From positions 1 through 7,491 of the forward strand of contig JAQIDD010000006.1 of NCBI GenBank assembly GCA_027858215.1: DNA of 7,491 nt, in the 5' to 3' direction. Under the pieces are notes generated by a model, which worked only from the letters and a program-made list of their open reading frames with translations, searched no databases and had not been told where the DNA came from. Below, piece by piece: positions 1 through 5,122 of the stretch. Position 1 is the first letter of the stretch; each line of letters begins with the position of its first letter. The DNA is from Candidatus Delongbacteria bacterium. Its GTDB lineage: Bacteria; Bacteroidota; Bacteroidia; Bacteroidales; ML635J-15. The position numbers were made by a program, and so were the translations under genes.

Positions 1-134
1 CCCCGGCGTTTGCCTTTTTTTGTAATTTCCCGAAAGGCATAAAGGAACCTTATCACCGTTACCTTGAAAATCAGATACGGAAAGAATTTGATTTTACCGG
101 TGTGCCGCTAAAAATTTTCTTTCGGAAAAAATAA
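1..134 (+). CDS. der: Ribosome-assembly GTPase Der (EngA), C-terminal end only
   Basis: This is the last part of a gene that begins before the window. Reading from base 3 gives 43 codons and a TAA stop at 132-134. The visible residues include FFCNFPKGIKEPYHRYLENQ and then FDFTGVPLKIFFRKK. This matches the end of the C-terminal KH-like domain of Der, where a Y-x-R-(Y/F)-L-E-N-Q-(I/L)-R segment is followed by (F/W)-x-F-x-G-x-P-(I/L)-x-(I/L)-x-F-R. Der is an essential tandem-domain GTPase that acts in maturation of the 50S ribosomal subunit; its two GTPase domains lie upstream and are not visible. No intrinsic terminator is apparent just after the stop. The assignment rests on recognising the tail motif in a short fragment, but that motif is distinctive. 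Confidence 0.88.
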   Translation, partial: PAFAFFCNFPKGIKEPYHRYLENQIRKEFDFTGVPLKIFFRKK

Positions 135-450
135 GGGATGTTGGGTGGTTTTTCTACACCTGCCTGAGGTGCCTGTCGGAATTCAGGAATGTACACAAAA
201 CTTAACCCTTGATAAACATCAGCTCAGTTGCATTGTATTTCATTTCGGTAAGTTGAATTACTAAAATTACATGTCTGTAATTGGATATATAGAGTGTAAA
301 ATATAATAGAAAATCCAAATAAAAATTATCAATGTTTTATAAAATGTAAACTGAGAATAAATATTACATTAAAATACCAAAATAAGCAAAATCATTCAAA
401 ATAAATTATCTTATGTTAAATTAAAAGCTTATGAAAATCAGATATAAAAT

Positions 451-491
451 CGTTCGTAACGGTTAAGAACGGTTATTAACTGTTACGAACG
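451..491. repeat. 41-bp imperfect palindrome with phased AACGGTTA repeats
   Basis: The outer arms are a perfect 10-bp inverted repeat, CGTTCGTAAC at 451-460 and GTTACGAACG at 482-491. Pairing continues inward through one G·T position, five more pairs (462-466 with 476-480), one mismatch and two further pairs, leaving a three-base loop at 470-472. Superimposed on this is the 8-mer AACGGTTA at 458-465 and 468-475, with a one-base variant AACGGCTA at 488-495. The offsets are 10 and 20 bp, close to whole helical turns, so all copies would face the same side of the DNA. It could be an operator for a multimeric regulator, a replication or segregation site, or a structured RNA element. It lies about 290 bp before the next gene and has no T-tract, so a terminator is unlikely. 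Confidence 0.75.
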
Positions 492-609
492 GCTAATATT
501 TAAAATAATAAATCACAATATGAATATAAGTAAAATACAGAAAACGAAATTTGTTTTTTGCAGCCTGATGAAGAGCAGCATCGCCAATGGTAGATTCAGG
601 CCGCCCGCC

Positions 610-650
610 TGCCGCCTGCCTGTCGGTAGAAAGGAACAGGCAGGTAGGCA
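610..650. repeat. GC-rich CCTGCC-type hairpin repeat
   Basis: TGCC plus GCCTGCCTGT (610-623) pairs with ACAGGCAGGT plus GGCA (636-650), leaving one bulged A at 646 and a 12-base loop at 624-635. The stem is strongly GC-rich inside AT-rich flanks. It resembles the short CCTGCC/GGCAGG palindromic elements I recall as scattered in Bacteroidota intergenic regions; that family link is from memory, not a search. The T-run after it (657-660) is short and six bases away, so it is a poor rho-independent terminator. The 10-mer TGCCTGTCGG in its 5' arm recurs at 170-179. Confidence 0.6.
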
Positions 651-752
651 GAGATCTTTTAAATAGTGGCAAAAAATTACCCGCTGCCCTGAAAGAAATG
701 AAATTGTCAAAAAAATAAGGGATTATCAGTTTTTTATTTCATAGTTTTTTGT

Positions 753-760
753 TATCTTTA
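753..760 (+). promoter_or_regulatory. Possible -7 box (TATCTTTA) upstream of the aminopeptidase gene
   Basis: TATCTTTA matches the Bacteroidota -7 consensus TAnnTTTG at all but the last base and ends 23 bp before the ATG at 784. No good TTTG sits about 20 bp further upstream; that position is a run of T. The core TATCTTT is identical to the boxes in front of trmN6 and the LysE-family gene in this window, which supports it modestly. Confidence 0.35.
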
Positions 761-783
761 GGCTTCATTAAAAATTATAGGAT

Positions 784-2181
784 ATGTTTAAGAAAAGTGT
801 ATACATAGAGCGTCGCAACAAGCTCAAAAAATTAGTTAACAGCGGGATAATCCTCATTCCCGGAAACAACGAATCACCAATGAATTATCCGGCAAACGGA
901 TATCATTTCCGGCAGGACAGTAATTTTTTGTATTTTTTCGGACAGGATATCCCCGGTATGGCAGGAGTAATTGATGTTGATAATGATACAGAATATATTT
1001 TTGCCGATGATGTGGATATTGATGATATCATCTGGATGGGGCCTCAGCCAACAGTAAAAGCCCTTGCTTCTGAAGTTGGTGTTGAAAACAGCAGGAAATT
1101 CGGCGACCTTGCTGATTTTCTGAAAAGTGCAAAAGCGAAAAAGCGTACCATTCATTTTCCACCCCTGTATCGTAATGATCATATGATATACTTTAATAAT
1201 GTTCTGGGAATCCCTTTTAACGGGATGAATAAATACGCATCTGAAGCACTTATTAAAGCCATTGTGGAATTGCGCAGCATCAAAGACCAGTATGAAATTG
1301 CAGAACTTGACAAAGCCTGTGATATTGGTTACATGATGCATACCGAAGCTATGCGTATGGCTCAGTCCGGTGTGGGGGAACGTGAAGTGGCAGGCCGTAT
1401 GGAAGGCATTTCGTTGTCTCACGGTGGTGTGCCATCGTTTCCGATTATCCTTTCTGTAAACGGACAGACACTGCACAATCACTATCACGGTAATGTAATG
1501 CAGGAAGGCAACCTGATGTTAGCCGATGCAGGGTGTGAAACAACCATGCATTACCCGTCTGATCATACACGGACAACCCCGGTAGGTGGTAAGTTTACAC
1601 AAAAACAAAAAGAAATTTATCAGATCGTACTGGATTCCAACAATTATGCTGCTGAAATCATGAAACCCGGTGTAACCAATTTGTGGGTACATATGAAAGC
1701 TGCAGAAGTGCTTGTCAAAGGGCTGAAAGACCTCGGCATCATGAAAGGAGACCCGGAAGAAGCGGTCACTACAGGAGCTTATGCCTTGTTTCAGCCTCAT
1801 GGCCTTGGCCACATGATTGGCTTGGATGTGCATGATATGGAAGGCCTCGGAGAAAATTATGTGGGATACGACGAAAAAACAAAACGCCCTGAAATTTTTG
1901 GTTTAGCAGCCCTCAGACTTGGCAGGGAGCTTCAACCCGGGTTTGTGCTGTCGAATGAGCCTGGATGTTATTTTATCCCCGAGCTGATTGAATTGTGGAA
2001 GCGAGATAAAAAACACTCAGCATTTATCAATTACGATAAATTGGATGATTATGTGGATTTTGGCGGGATACGGATTGAAGATGATATCCTCATTACCGAC
2101 AAAGGGAGCCGTCTGCTTGGACAGAAGCGTATTCCCGTTACCCCTGATGAAGTAGAACAAACCTGCCAGGGTATGCGTTAA
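784..2181 (+). CDS. pepP: Xaa-Pro aminopeptidase (aminopeptidase P, peptidase family M24B)
   Basis: This 465-residue cytosolic metalloenzyme is predicted to remove the N-terminal residue from peptides with proline in position 2, using two Mn2+ or similar ions. Residues about 1-160 are the AMP_N-type N-terminal domain, containing HFRQDSNFLYFFG (41-53). Residues about 165-445 are the pita-bread M24 domain. The five metal ligands are visible: D248 in LADAG, D260 in PSDHTRT, H343 in HGLGH, E392 in SNEPG and E432 in IRIEDD. Probable substrate histidines are H231 or H233, and H350 in LDVHD. The D-to-D spacing is 12 residues, one more than in E. coli PepP as I recall it; I believe this is normal for Bacteroidota members. 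Length is close to the family's usual 440-470. The ATG at 784 is the only sensible start, with the AMP_N domain beginning immediately. No terminator is seen before the aldolase gene 64 bp downstream. Confidence 0.93.
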   Translation: MFKKSVYIERRNKLKKLVNSGIILIPGNNESPMNYPANGYHFRQDSNFLYFFGQDIPGMAGVIDVDNDTEYIFADDVDIDDIIWMGPQPTVKALASEVGVENSRKFGDLADFLKSAKAKKRTIHFPPLYRNDHMIYFNNVLGIPFNGMNKYASEALIKAIVELRSIKDQYEIAELDKACDIGYMMHTEAMRMAQSGVGEREVAGRMEGISLSHGGVPSFPIILSVNGQTLHNHYHGNVMQEGNLMLADAGCETTMHYPSDHTRTTPVGGKFTQKQKEIYQIVLDSNNYAAEIMKPGVTNLWVHMKAAEVLVKGLKDLGIMKGDPEEAVTTGAYALFQPHGLGHMIGLDVHDMEGLGENYVGYDEKTKRPEIFGLAALRLGRELQPGFVLSNEPGCYFIPELIELWKRDKKHSAFINYDKLDDYVDFGGIRIEDDILITDKGSRLLGQKRIPVTPDEVEQTCQGMR

Positions 2182-2245
2182 TGTAAATGTGCTTATCATT
2201 TTATAAATACATAATGTGAAATATTAACATAAAAAATTTAAGCTT

Positions 2246-3304
2246 ATGAACTATAATGATATTGTAAAATTACTTGGAGACAAAGCGAATTATTTACTGG
2301 ATTACAAAGCAAAAGGTTTTGATAAAAGCCGTTTGCATGTTCCCGGTCCTGATTTTGTTGACCGTGTGTGGTATCACTCAAACCGCAATCCACAGGTATT
2401 GCGCAATATGCAATTGCTTTTTGACCAGGGACGGCTCGGAGGAACTGGATATTTGTCTATTTTGCCGGTAGATCAGGGTGTAGAACACACCGCAGGCGCT
2501 TCTTTTGCTCCAAACCCCGATTATTTTGACCCCGAAAACATCATCAAACTGGCTATGGAAGGTGGCACAAATGCTGTAGCTTCAACCGTGGGTGTGCTCG
2601 GCAGCATGGCCAGAAAGTATGCACACAAAATCCCGTTCATTGTAAAAATCAACCACAATGAATTGTTGTCGTATCCCAATGCTTACGACCAGATTTTGTT
2701 CAGCTCGGTTGAAGAAGCATGGGAAATGGGTGCTGTTGGTGTTGGTGCTACTATATATTTTGGTTCTGAAGAATCCAATCGCCAAATCATCGAAATTGCC
2801 AGTGCTTTTGAGAGAGCTCATGAACTGGGAATGGTTACTATTTTGTGGTGTTACCTGAGAAATAATGATTTTAAAGTCGATGGCAAAGATTACCATACCT
2901 CATCTGATATGACCGGACAGGCCAACCATTTGGGTGCAACCATACAGGCGGATATCATCAAACAAAAACAACCGACCCTCAACGGTGGATTTAAAAAGAT
3001 AAATTTTAGTAAAATAAATGAAAAGATGTACACCGAGCTCAACACCGACCATCCCATTGACCTGACACGTTACCAGGTAGCCAACGGGTACATGGGACGT
3101 GCCGGACTAATCAACTCAGGTGGTGCATCCAAAGGCGATTCTGACCTGCAGGAAGCTGTAATGACGGCTGTCATAAACAAACGTGCCGGCGGTATGGGAA
3201 TGATTACAGGCAGAAAAGCTTTCCAGAAACCACTCAAAGAAGGTGTTGAACTGCTGCACGCAGTACAGGATATTTACCTGGCAAAAGAGATTACCTTGGC
3301 GTAA
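2246..3304 (+). CDS. fbaB: Class I fructose-bisphosphate aldolase, FbaB/DhnA type
   Basis: This 352-residue cytosolic enzyme is predicted to interconvert fructose 1,6-bisphosphate with dihydroxyacetone phosphate and glyceraldehyde 3-phosphate by Schiff-base chemistry, in glycolysis and gluconeogenesis. It belongs to the DeoC/FbaB TIM-barrel group, distinct from the zinc-dependent class II enzymes. Recognisable segments are ILPVDQGVEHTAGASFAPNP (72-91), IPFIVKINHNE (129-139), GAVGVGATIYFGS (162-174), ADIIK (235-239) and GGMGMITGRKAFQKP (315-329). K239 in ADIIK is the likely Schiff-base lysine by analogy with archaeal family members. The GG segments after 290 and after 314 would hold substrate phosphate. 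Length matches E. coli FbaB at about 350. The ATG at 2246 follows an A-rich leader without a Shine-Dalgarno sequence. It sits 64 bp after pepP with no terminator between, so co-transcription is possible. A strong stem-loop follows the stop. Confidence 0.95.
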   Translation: MNYNDIVKLLGDKANYLLDYKAKGFDKSRLHVPGPDFVDRVWYHSNRNPQVLRNMQLLFDQGRLGGTGYLSILPVDQGVEHTAGASFAPNPDYFDPENIIKLAMEGGTNAVASTVGVLGSMARKYAHKIPFIVKINHNELLSYPNAYDQILFSSVEEAWEMGAVGVGATIYFGSEESNRQIIEIASAFERAHELGMVTILWCYLRNNDFKVDGKDYHTSSDMTGQANHLGATIQADIIKQKQPTLNGGFKKINFSKINEKMYTELNTDHPIDLTRYQVANGYMGRAGLINSGGASKGDSDLQEAVMTAVINKRAGGMGMITGRKAFQKPLKEGVELLHAVQDIYLAKEITLA

Positions 3305-3342
3305 TGCAGGCAAAGTATATTATTGCGATAACTATTTATTTG

Positions 3343-3382
3343 AAAACCTTTTCCAGAGTTTGAACTTTGGAGAAGGTTTTTT
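3343..3382. terminator. Rho-independent terminator between convergent genes, probably bidirectional
   Basis: Bases 3343-3358 pair with 3365-3380 to give a 16-bp stem containing two G·U wobbles, closed by a six-base TTTGAA loop. On the plus strand the stem runs into TTTTTT (3377-3382). It begins 38 bp after the fbaB stop. On the minus strand the same stem ends in four T and lies just past the trmN6 stop at 3387-3389, so it can serve both converging transcripts. Confidence 0.88.
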
Positions 3383-3386
3383 GTGA

Positions 3387-4094
3387 TTACACCCTCAGCA
3401 AAAAAATCCTGCACAAACGTTTATATTGCCATGTATGGGAGTGGCGTTCGGATAATTCAATGGCAAACGCGTGCGTATCTGGTGTAGTTTTGGTTCTGAC
3501 GAAAGCCACAACCAGGCGGTGGGCAGCTTTGTGTATGTTGGGTTTTATAAAATATTGTGAAGCAATATGAAAATTATAGGCACTAGCCTGTTTATACAGG
3601 AACCCTTTGTCCATAAATGGATAAATGAGCCATAACACCCCATCAGGATGCAGGTATGTGTTGGCAAATTCAAAAATGGAAGTAAGCGGCAAGGATTCAG
3701 CGTGCTTGCTTTGTTTGCGTGTGCTGCTTGTGGGATGCAGTGCATTCCGGTAAAACGGGGGATTGCTGATGATGCCGTGATATTGTCCATTGTCATAATC
3801 CTGAAGGCTGGTATGTAAAACCTTGATGCGTTTGTTCCACGGGCTGGCATCAATGTTCTCACGGGCTTGTTTTGCTGAATGCTTATCAACATCAATGGCA
3901 TCAATGCTGAGGTTGGGATAGCGCTGAGCCAGCATCAGTGATATTAAGCCGGAACCGCAGCCAACATCCAGCACCCTGCCCTGGCCTGGAAATGTTGCCA
4001 TGCTGCCAAGCAGCACCCCGTCTGTGCCCACCTGCATGCCGGATTTATCGTGCTTAACACTGAATTGTTTAAAGTGAAATACCGTTTGTTTCAT
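3387..4094 (-). CDS. trmN6: tRNA1(Val) (adenine37-N6)-methyltransferase, TrmN6/YfiC family
   Basis: This 235-residue class I SAM-dependent methyltransferase is predicted to methylate N6 of A37 in tRNA-Val. The start resembles family members: FKQFSVKHD (8-16) and MQVGTDGVLLG (20-30). SAM motif I is VLDVGCGSG (41-49), an acidic DAIDVD (65-70) follows, and the adenine-N6 catalytic motif is NPPFY (111-115). The reading frame extends seven codons upstream to a TTG at 4115, but that TTG is the end of a -7 promoter box (TATCTTTG), so I chose the ATG at 4094. Family homology also begins there. The gene converges on fbaB and is divergent from the LysE-family gene. Specificity for tRNA-Val is inferred from family; related HemK- and RsmC-type enzymes share NPP(F/Y) but lack the VGTDGVLLG opening. 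Confidence 0.88.
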   Translation of the reverse strand: MKQTVFHFKQFSVKHDKSGMQVGTDGVLLGSMATFPGQGRVLDVGCGSGLISLMLAQRYPNLSIDAIDVDKHSAKQARENIDASPWNKRIKVLHTSLQDYDNGQYHGIISNPPFYRNALHPTSSTRKQSKHAESLPLTSIFEFANTYLHPDGVLWLIYPFMDKGFLYKQASAYNFHIASQYFIKPNIHKAAHRLVVAFVRTKTTPDTHAFAIELSERHSHTWQYKRLCRIFLLRV

Positions 4095-4112
4095 CAGTGA
4101 TGATTTTGCATG

Positions 4113-4120
4113 CAAAGATA
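4113..4120 (-). promoter_or_regulatory. -7 box TATCTTTG of the trmN6 promoter
   Basis: Read on the minus strand, 4120 down to 4113 is TATCTTTG, a full match to the Bacteroidota TAnnTTTG box. It ends 18 bp before the chosen ATG at 4094, predicting a leader of roughly a dozen bases. I see no clear TTTG at the -33 position. Its last three bases are the TTG that would otherwise look like an upstream start codon. Confidence 0.5.
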
Positions 4121-4155
4121 AGCGAAAATTTTTCGGTGGGGCGGTAGCTTAAATA

Positions 4156-4242
4156 ACCCCGTTAGGGGTGGCATATTGGCAACCCCGGGTATAAGCTTGT
4201 CCGGCGTAGTAAAACGAAGACGGAAAGCGGAACCCTGGGGTT
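4156..4242. repeat. Pair of GC-rich hairpins (ACCCC/GGGGT and AACCCCGGGT/ACCCTGGGGTT)
   Basis: The first hairpin pairs ACCCC (4156-4160) with GGGGT (4165-4169) around a GTTA loop. The second pairs AACCCCGGGT (4181-4190) with ACCCTGGGGTT (4232-4242), ten pairs with one bulged T at 4236, around a 41-base interval. The arrangement resembles dispersed intergenic elements I recall from Bacteroidota genomes, in which a short CCCC-GTTA-GGGG hairpin is followed by GGCATATTGG and a CCCCGGG palindrome. That likeness is from memory and unsearched. A plus-strand reading frame through this block from 4176 is a by-product of the repeat. No transposase or target-site duplication is evident. Confidence 0.55.
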
Positions 4243-4288
4243 ACATTACCAAATTAAATGATATCCGTGGATATTACCCACCTGCTAT

Positions 4289-4336
4289 CTTCCACTCCCG
4301 ACTCCCATCTTCGGACTTCCGTCTCCGGTCTCCTTC
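4289..4336. repeat. Degenerate 7-bp tandem repeat, pyrimidine-rich (CTYCSGW-like)
   Basis: From 4295 to 4336 there are six consecutive 7-bp units beginning CTYC, for example CTCCCGA, CTTCGGA, CTTCCGT and CTCCGGT, preceded by a six-base partial unit CTTCCA at 4289-4294. The plus strand is almost purely pyrimidine between the unit ends. The run ends 27 bp before the -7 box of the LysE-family gene, so it covers the region where a -33 element or an activator site would be expected to begin. Part of the array (TTCCGTCT, 4317-4324) is the reverse complement of AGACGGAA at 4218-4225 in the preceding hairpin block. Confidence 0.65.
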
Positions 4337-4363
4337 CCAATTTTCTTTAACCAATCAAAACCC

Positions 4364-4371
4364 TATCTTTG
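4364..4371 (+). promoter_or_regulatory. -7 box TATCTTTG of the LysE-family gene promoter
   Basis: TATCTTTG fully matches the TAnnTTTG consensus and ends only 9 bp before the ATG at 4381. With initiation a few bases past the box, the mRNA leader would be very short or nearly absent. The -33 position (around 4341-4344) is TTTT, one base off TTTG. The terminal TTG of the box is in frame with the gene and should not be taken as its start. Confidence 0.5.
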
Positions 4372-4380
4372 AACCACATT

Positions 4381-5022
4381 ATGGATTCAATCATTTTCAT
4401 CAAAGGCATACTGATTGGCATTGCTGTATCTGTTCCGCTTGGCCCTATGGCGATGATGGTGGTTACACGCACCCTGAATCAAAGCAGAAAAACAGGTTTC
4501 TTCAGTGGGCTTGGGGTAGCCACCGCGGATACCATGTTTGCCATTGTTGCCATTTTTGGATTGAGTGCCATCATTGATTTTTTCTTTGAATATGAACTGG
4601 TGTTTAAGCTCATTGCTGCAGCTATTTTGATATTTCTGGGCATTCGGTTATTTACAAAAAACCCCGCTGTTGAACGCAGAAAAGCTAGGGCCATCCAACC
4701 CCGTAAGGCATGGAGTAATTACACCTCCATGGTGTTGTTTACCCTGTCAAATCCGGCTTTTGTTCTTGTGCACGGTGGTCTTTTAGCTGCTTTTGGCTTG
4801 ATAACAAAAGACATGCATTTTAATAATACTTTACTCCTGGTCATTGGTGTGGTATCAGGGGCCGTGTTATGGTGGTTTTTCCTCACATGGATATTGTCCC
4901 GCTTCGGTAAAAAACTCAGCTTGCGGCATCTGTTGTGGGTAAATAAAATAGCTGGAATCGTAATTCTGATTTTCGGTTTGATGGTGTTGATGTCCACAAC
5001 ATCCTTGAAGCTGCCTGTGTAA
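4381..5022 (+). CDS. LysE/RhtB-family transporter (predicted amino-acid or metabolite exporter)
   Basis: This 213-residue inner-membrane protein has about six hydrophobic segments, roughly residues 4-28, 41-64, 72-91, 115-140, 148-171 and 187-205. The conserved LysE-superfamily opening is present: PLGPMAMMVVTRTL (19-32), then GFFSGLGVATAD (39-50), with an NP in the middle of the chain (LSNPAF, 122-127). Members export basic or neutral amino acids, homoserine, cysteine pathway products and similar metabolites, driven by the proton gradient; the substrate here cannot be assigned. The frame can be extended four codons to a TTG at 4369, but that TTG belongs to the -7 box, so I start at the ATG at 4381, where the hydrophobic segment begins directly. 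The length is typical of the family. The symporter gene follows after 100 bp, with its own possible promoter, so shared transcription is uncertain. Confidence 0.85.
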   Translation: MDSIIFIKGILIGIAVSVPLGPMAMMVVTRTLNQSRKTGFFSGLGVATADTMFAIVAIFGLSAIIDFFFEYELVFKLIAAAILIFLGIRLFTKNPAVERRKARAIQPRKAWSNYTSMVLFTLSNPAFVLVHGGLLAAFGLITKDMHFNNTLLLVIGVVSGAVLWWFFLTWILSRFGKKLSLRHLLWVNKIAGIVILIFGLMVLMSTTSLKLPV

Positions 5023-5076
5023 TAAAATAGCTTGAGCTAACAGGCATGAAAAATCCGGCTTTACAACAACATGTAT

Positions 5077-5107
5077 TTTGAAATGCATTTTGTGATGGCT
5101 ATTTTTA
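5077..5107 (+). promoter_or_regulatory. Possible -33/-7 promoter for the symporter-amidohydrolase pair
   Basis: TTTG at 5077-5080 is separated by 19 bp from TATTTTTA at 5100-5107, which matches TAnnTTTG at all but the last base. The -7 box ends 15 bp before the ATG at 5123. The spacing fits the Bacteroidota sigma-factor arrangement. Both elements are short and lie in AT-rich DNA, so a chance match is possible. Confidence 0.45.
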
Positions 5108-5122
5108 CAAAAAAATTGCAAC

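Larger units (their letters stand above)
135..783. other. AT-rich intergenic region without a convincing gene
   Basis: This 649-bp stretch between der and the aminopeptidase gene holds no open reading frame that looks like a protein. Roughly 280-450 is extremely A/T-rich, with many short runs of A and T. It is flanked by two kinds of structured DNA annotated separately: a long palindrome at 451-491 and a GC-rich hairpin at 610-650. The 10-mer TGCCTGTCGG occurs at 170-179 and again at 617-626 in the same orientation, so a relative of the GC-rich repeat may also sit just after der. A minus-strand reading frame across 513-710 is low-complexity and arises from the CCTGCC repeat, so it is not called as a gene. 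Confidence 0.7.

Noticed and set aside
431..466. Eleven-codon ATG frame just before the palindrome, as a possible leader peptide
   Set aside because: There is no regulated gene close downstream, no run of one amino acid's codons and no terminator-like T-tract after the palindrome.
610..660. GC-rich hairpin as a terminator for der
   Set aside because: It lies almost 500 bp after the der stop and its T-run is only four bases, separated from the stem by six bases.
513..710. Minus-strand 65-codon reading frame in the gap before pepP
   Set aside because: It runs through the CCTGCC hairpin, producing a PTGRRQAGG-like low-complexity stretch, and has no family resemblance or conserved start context.
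874..1488. 204-codon minus-strand reading frame opposite the aminopeptidase gene
   Set aside because: It lies wholly within pepP, whose five metal ligands are intact. The antisense product is rich in Cys, His and Ile with no recognisable domain, as expected of a shadow frame.
2182..2245. A separate promoter for fbaB in the 64-bp gap after pepP
   Set aside because: The gap is AT-rich, but no segment matches TAnnTTTG well with a TTTG about 20 bp upstream, so I could not support a specific site.
4176..4577. Plus-strand 133-codon frame starting in the GC-rich hairpin block
   Set aside because: It begins at a non-ATG codon inside a repeat, crosses the heptad array and overlaps the LysE-family gene in another frame. 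The sequence is repeat-derived.
5028..5039. TAGCT-TG-AGCTA palindrome after the LysE-family stop as a terminator
   Set aside because: The two-base loop cannot form a stable hairpin and no T-tract follows.
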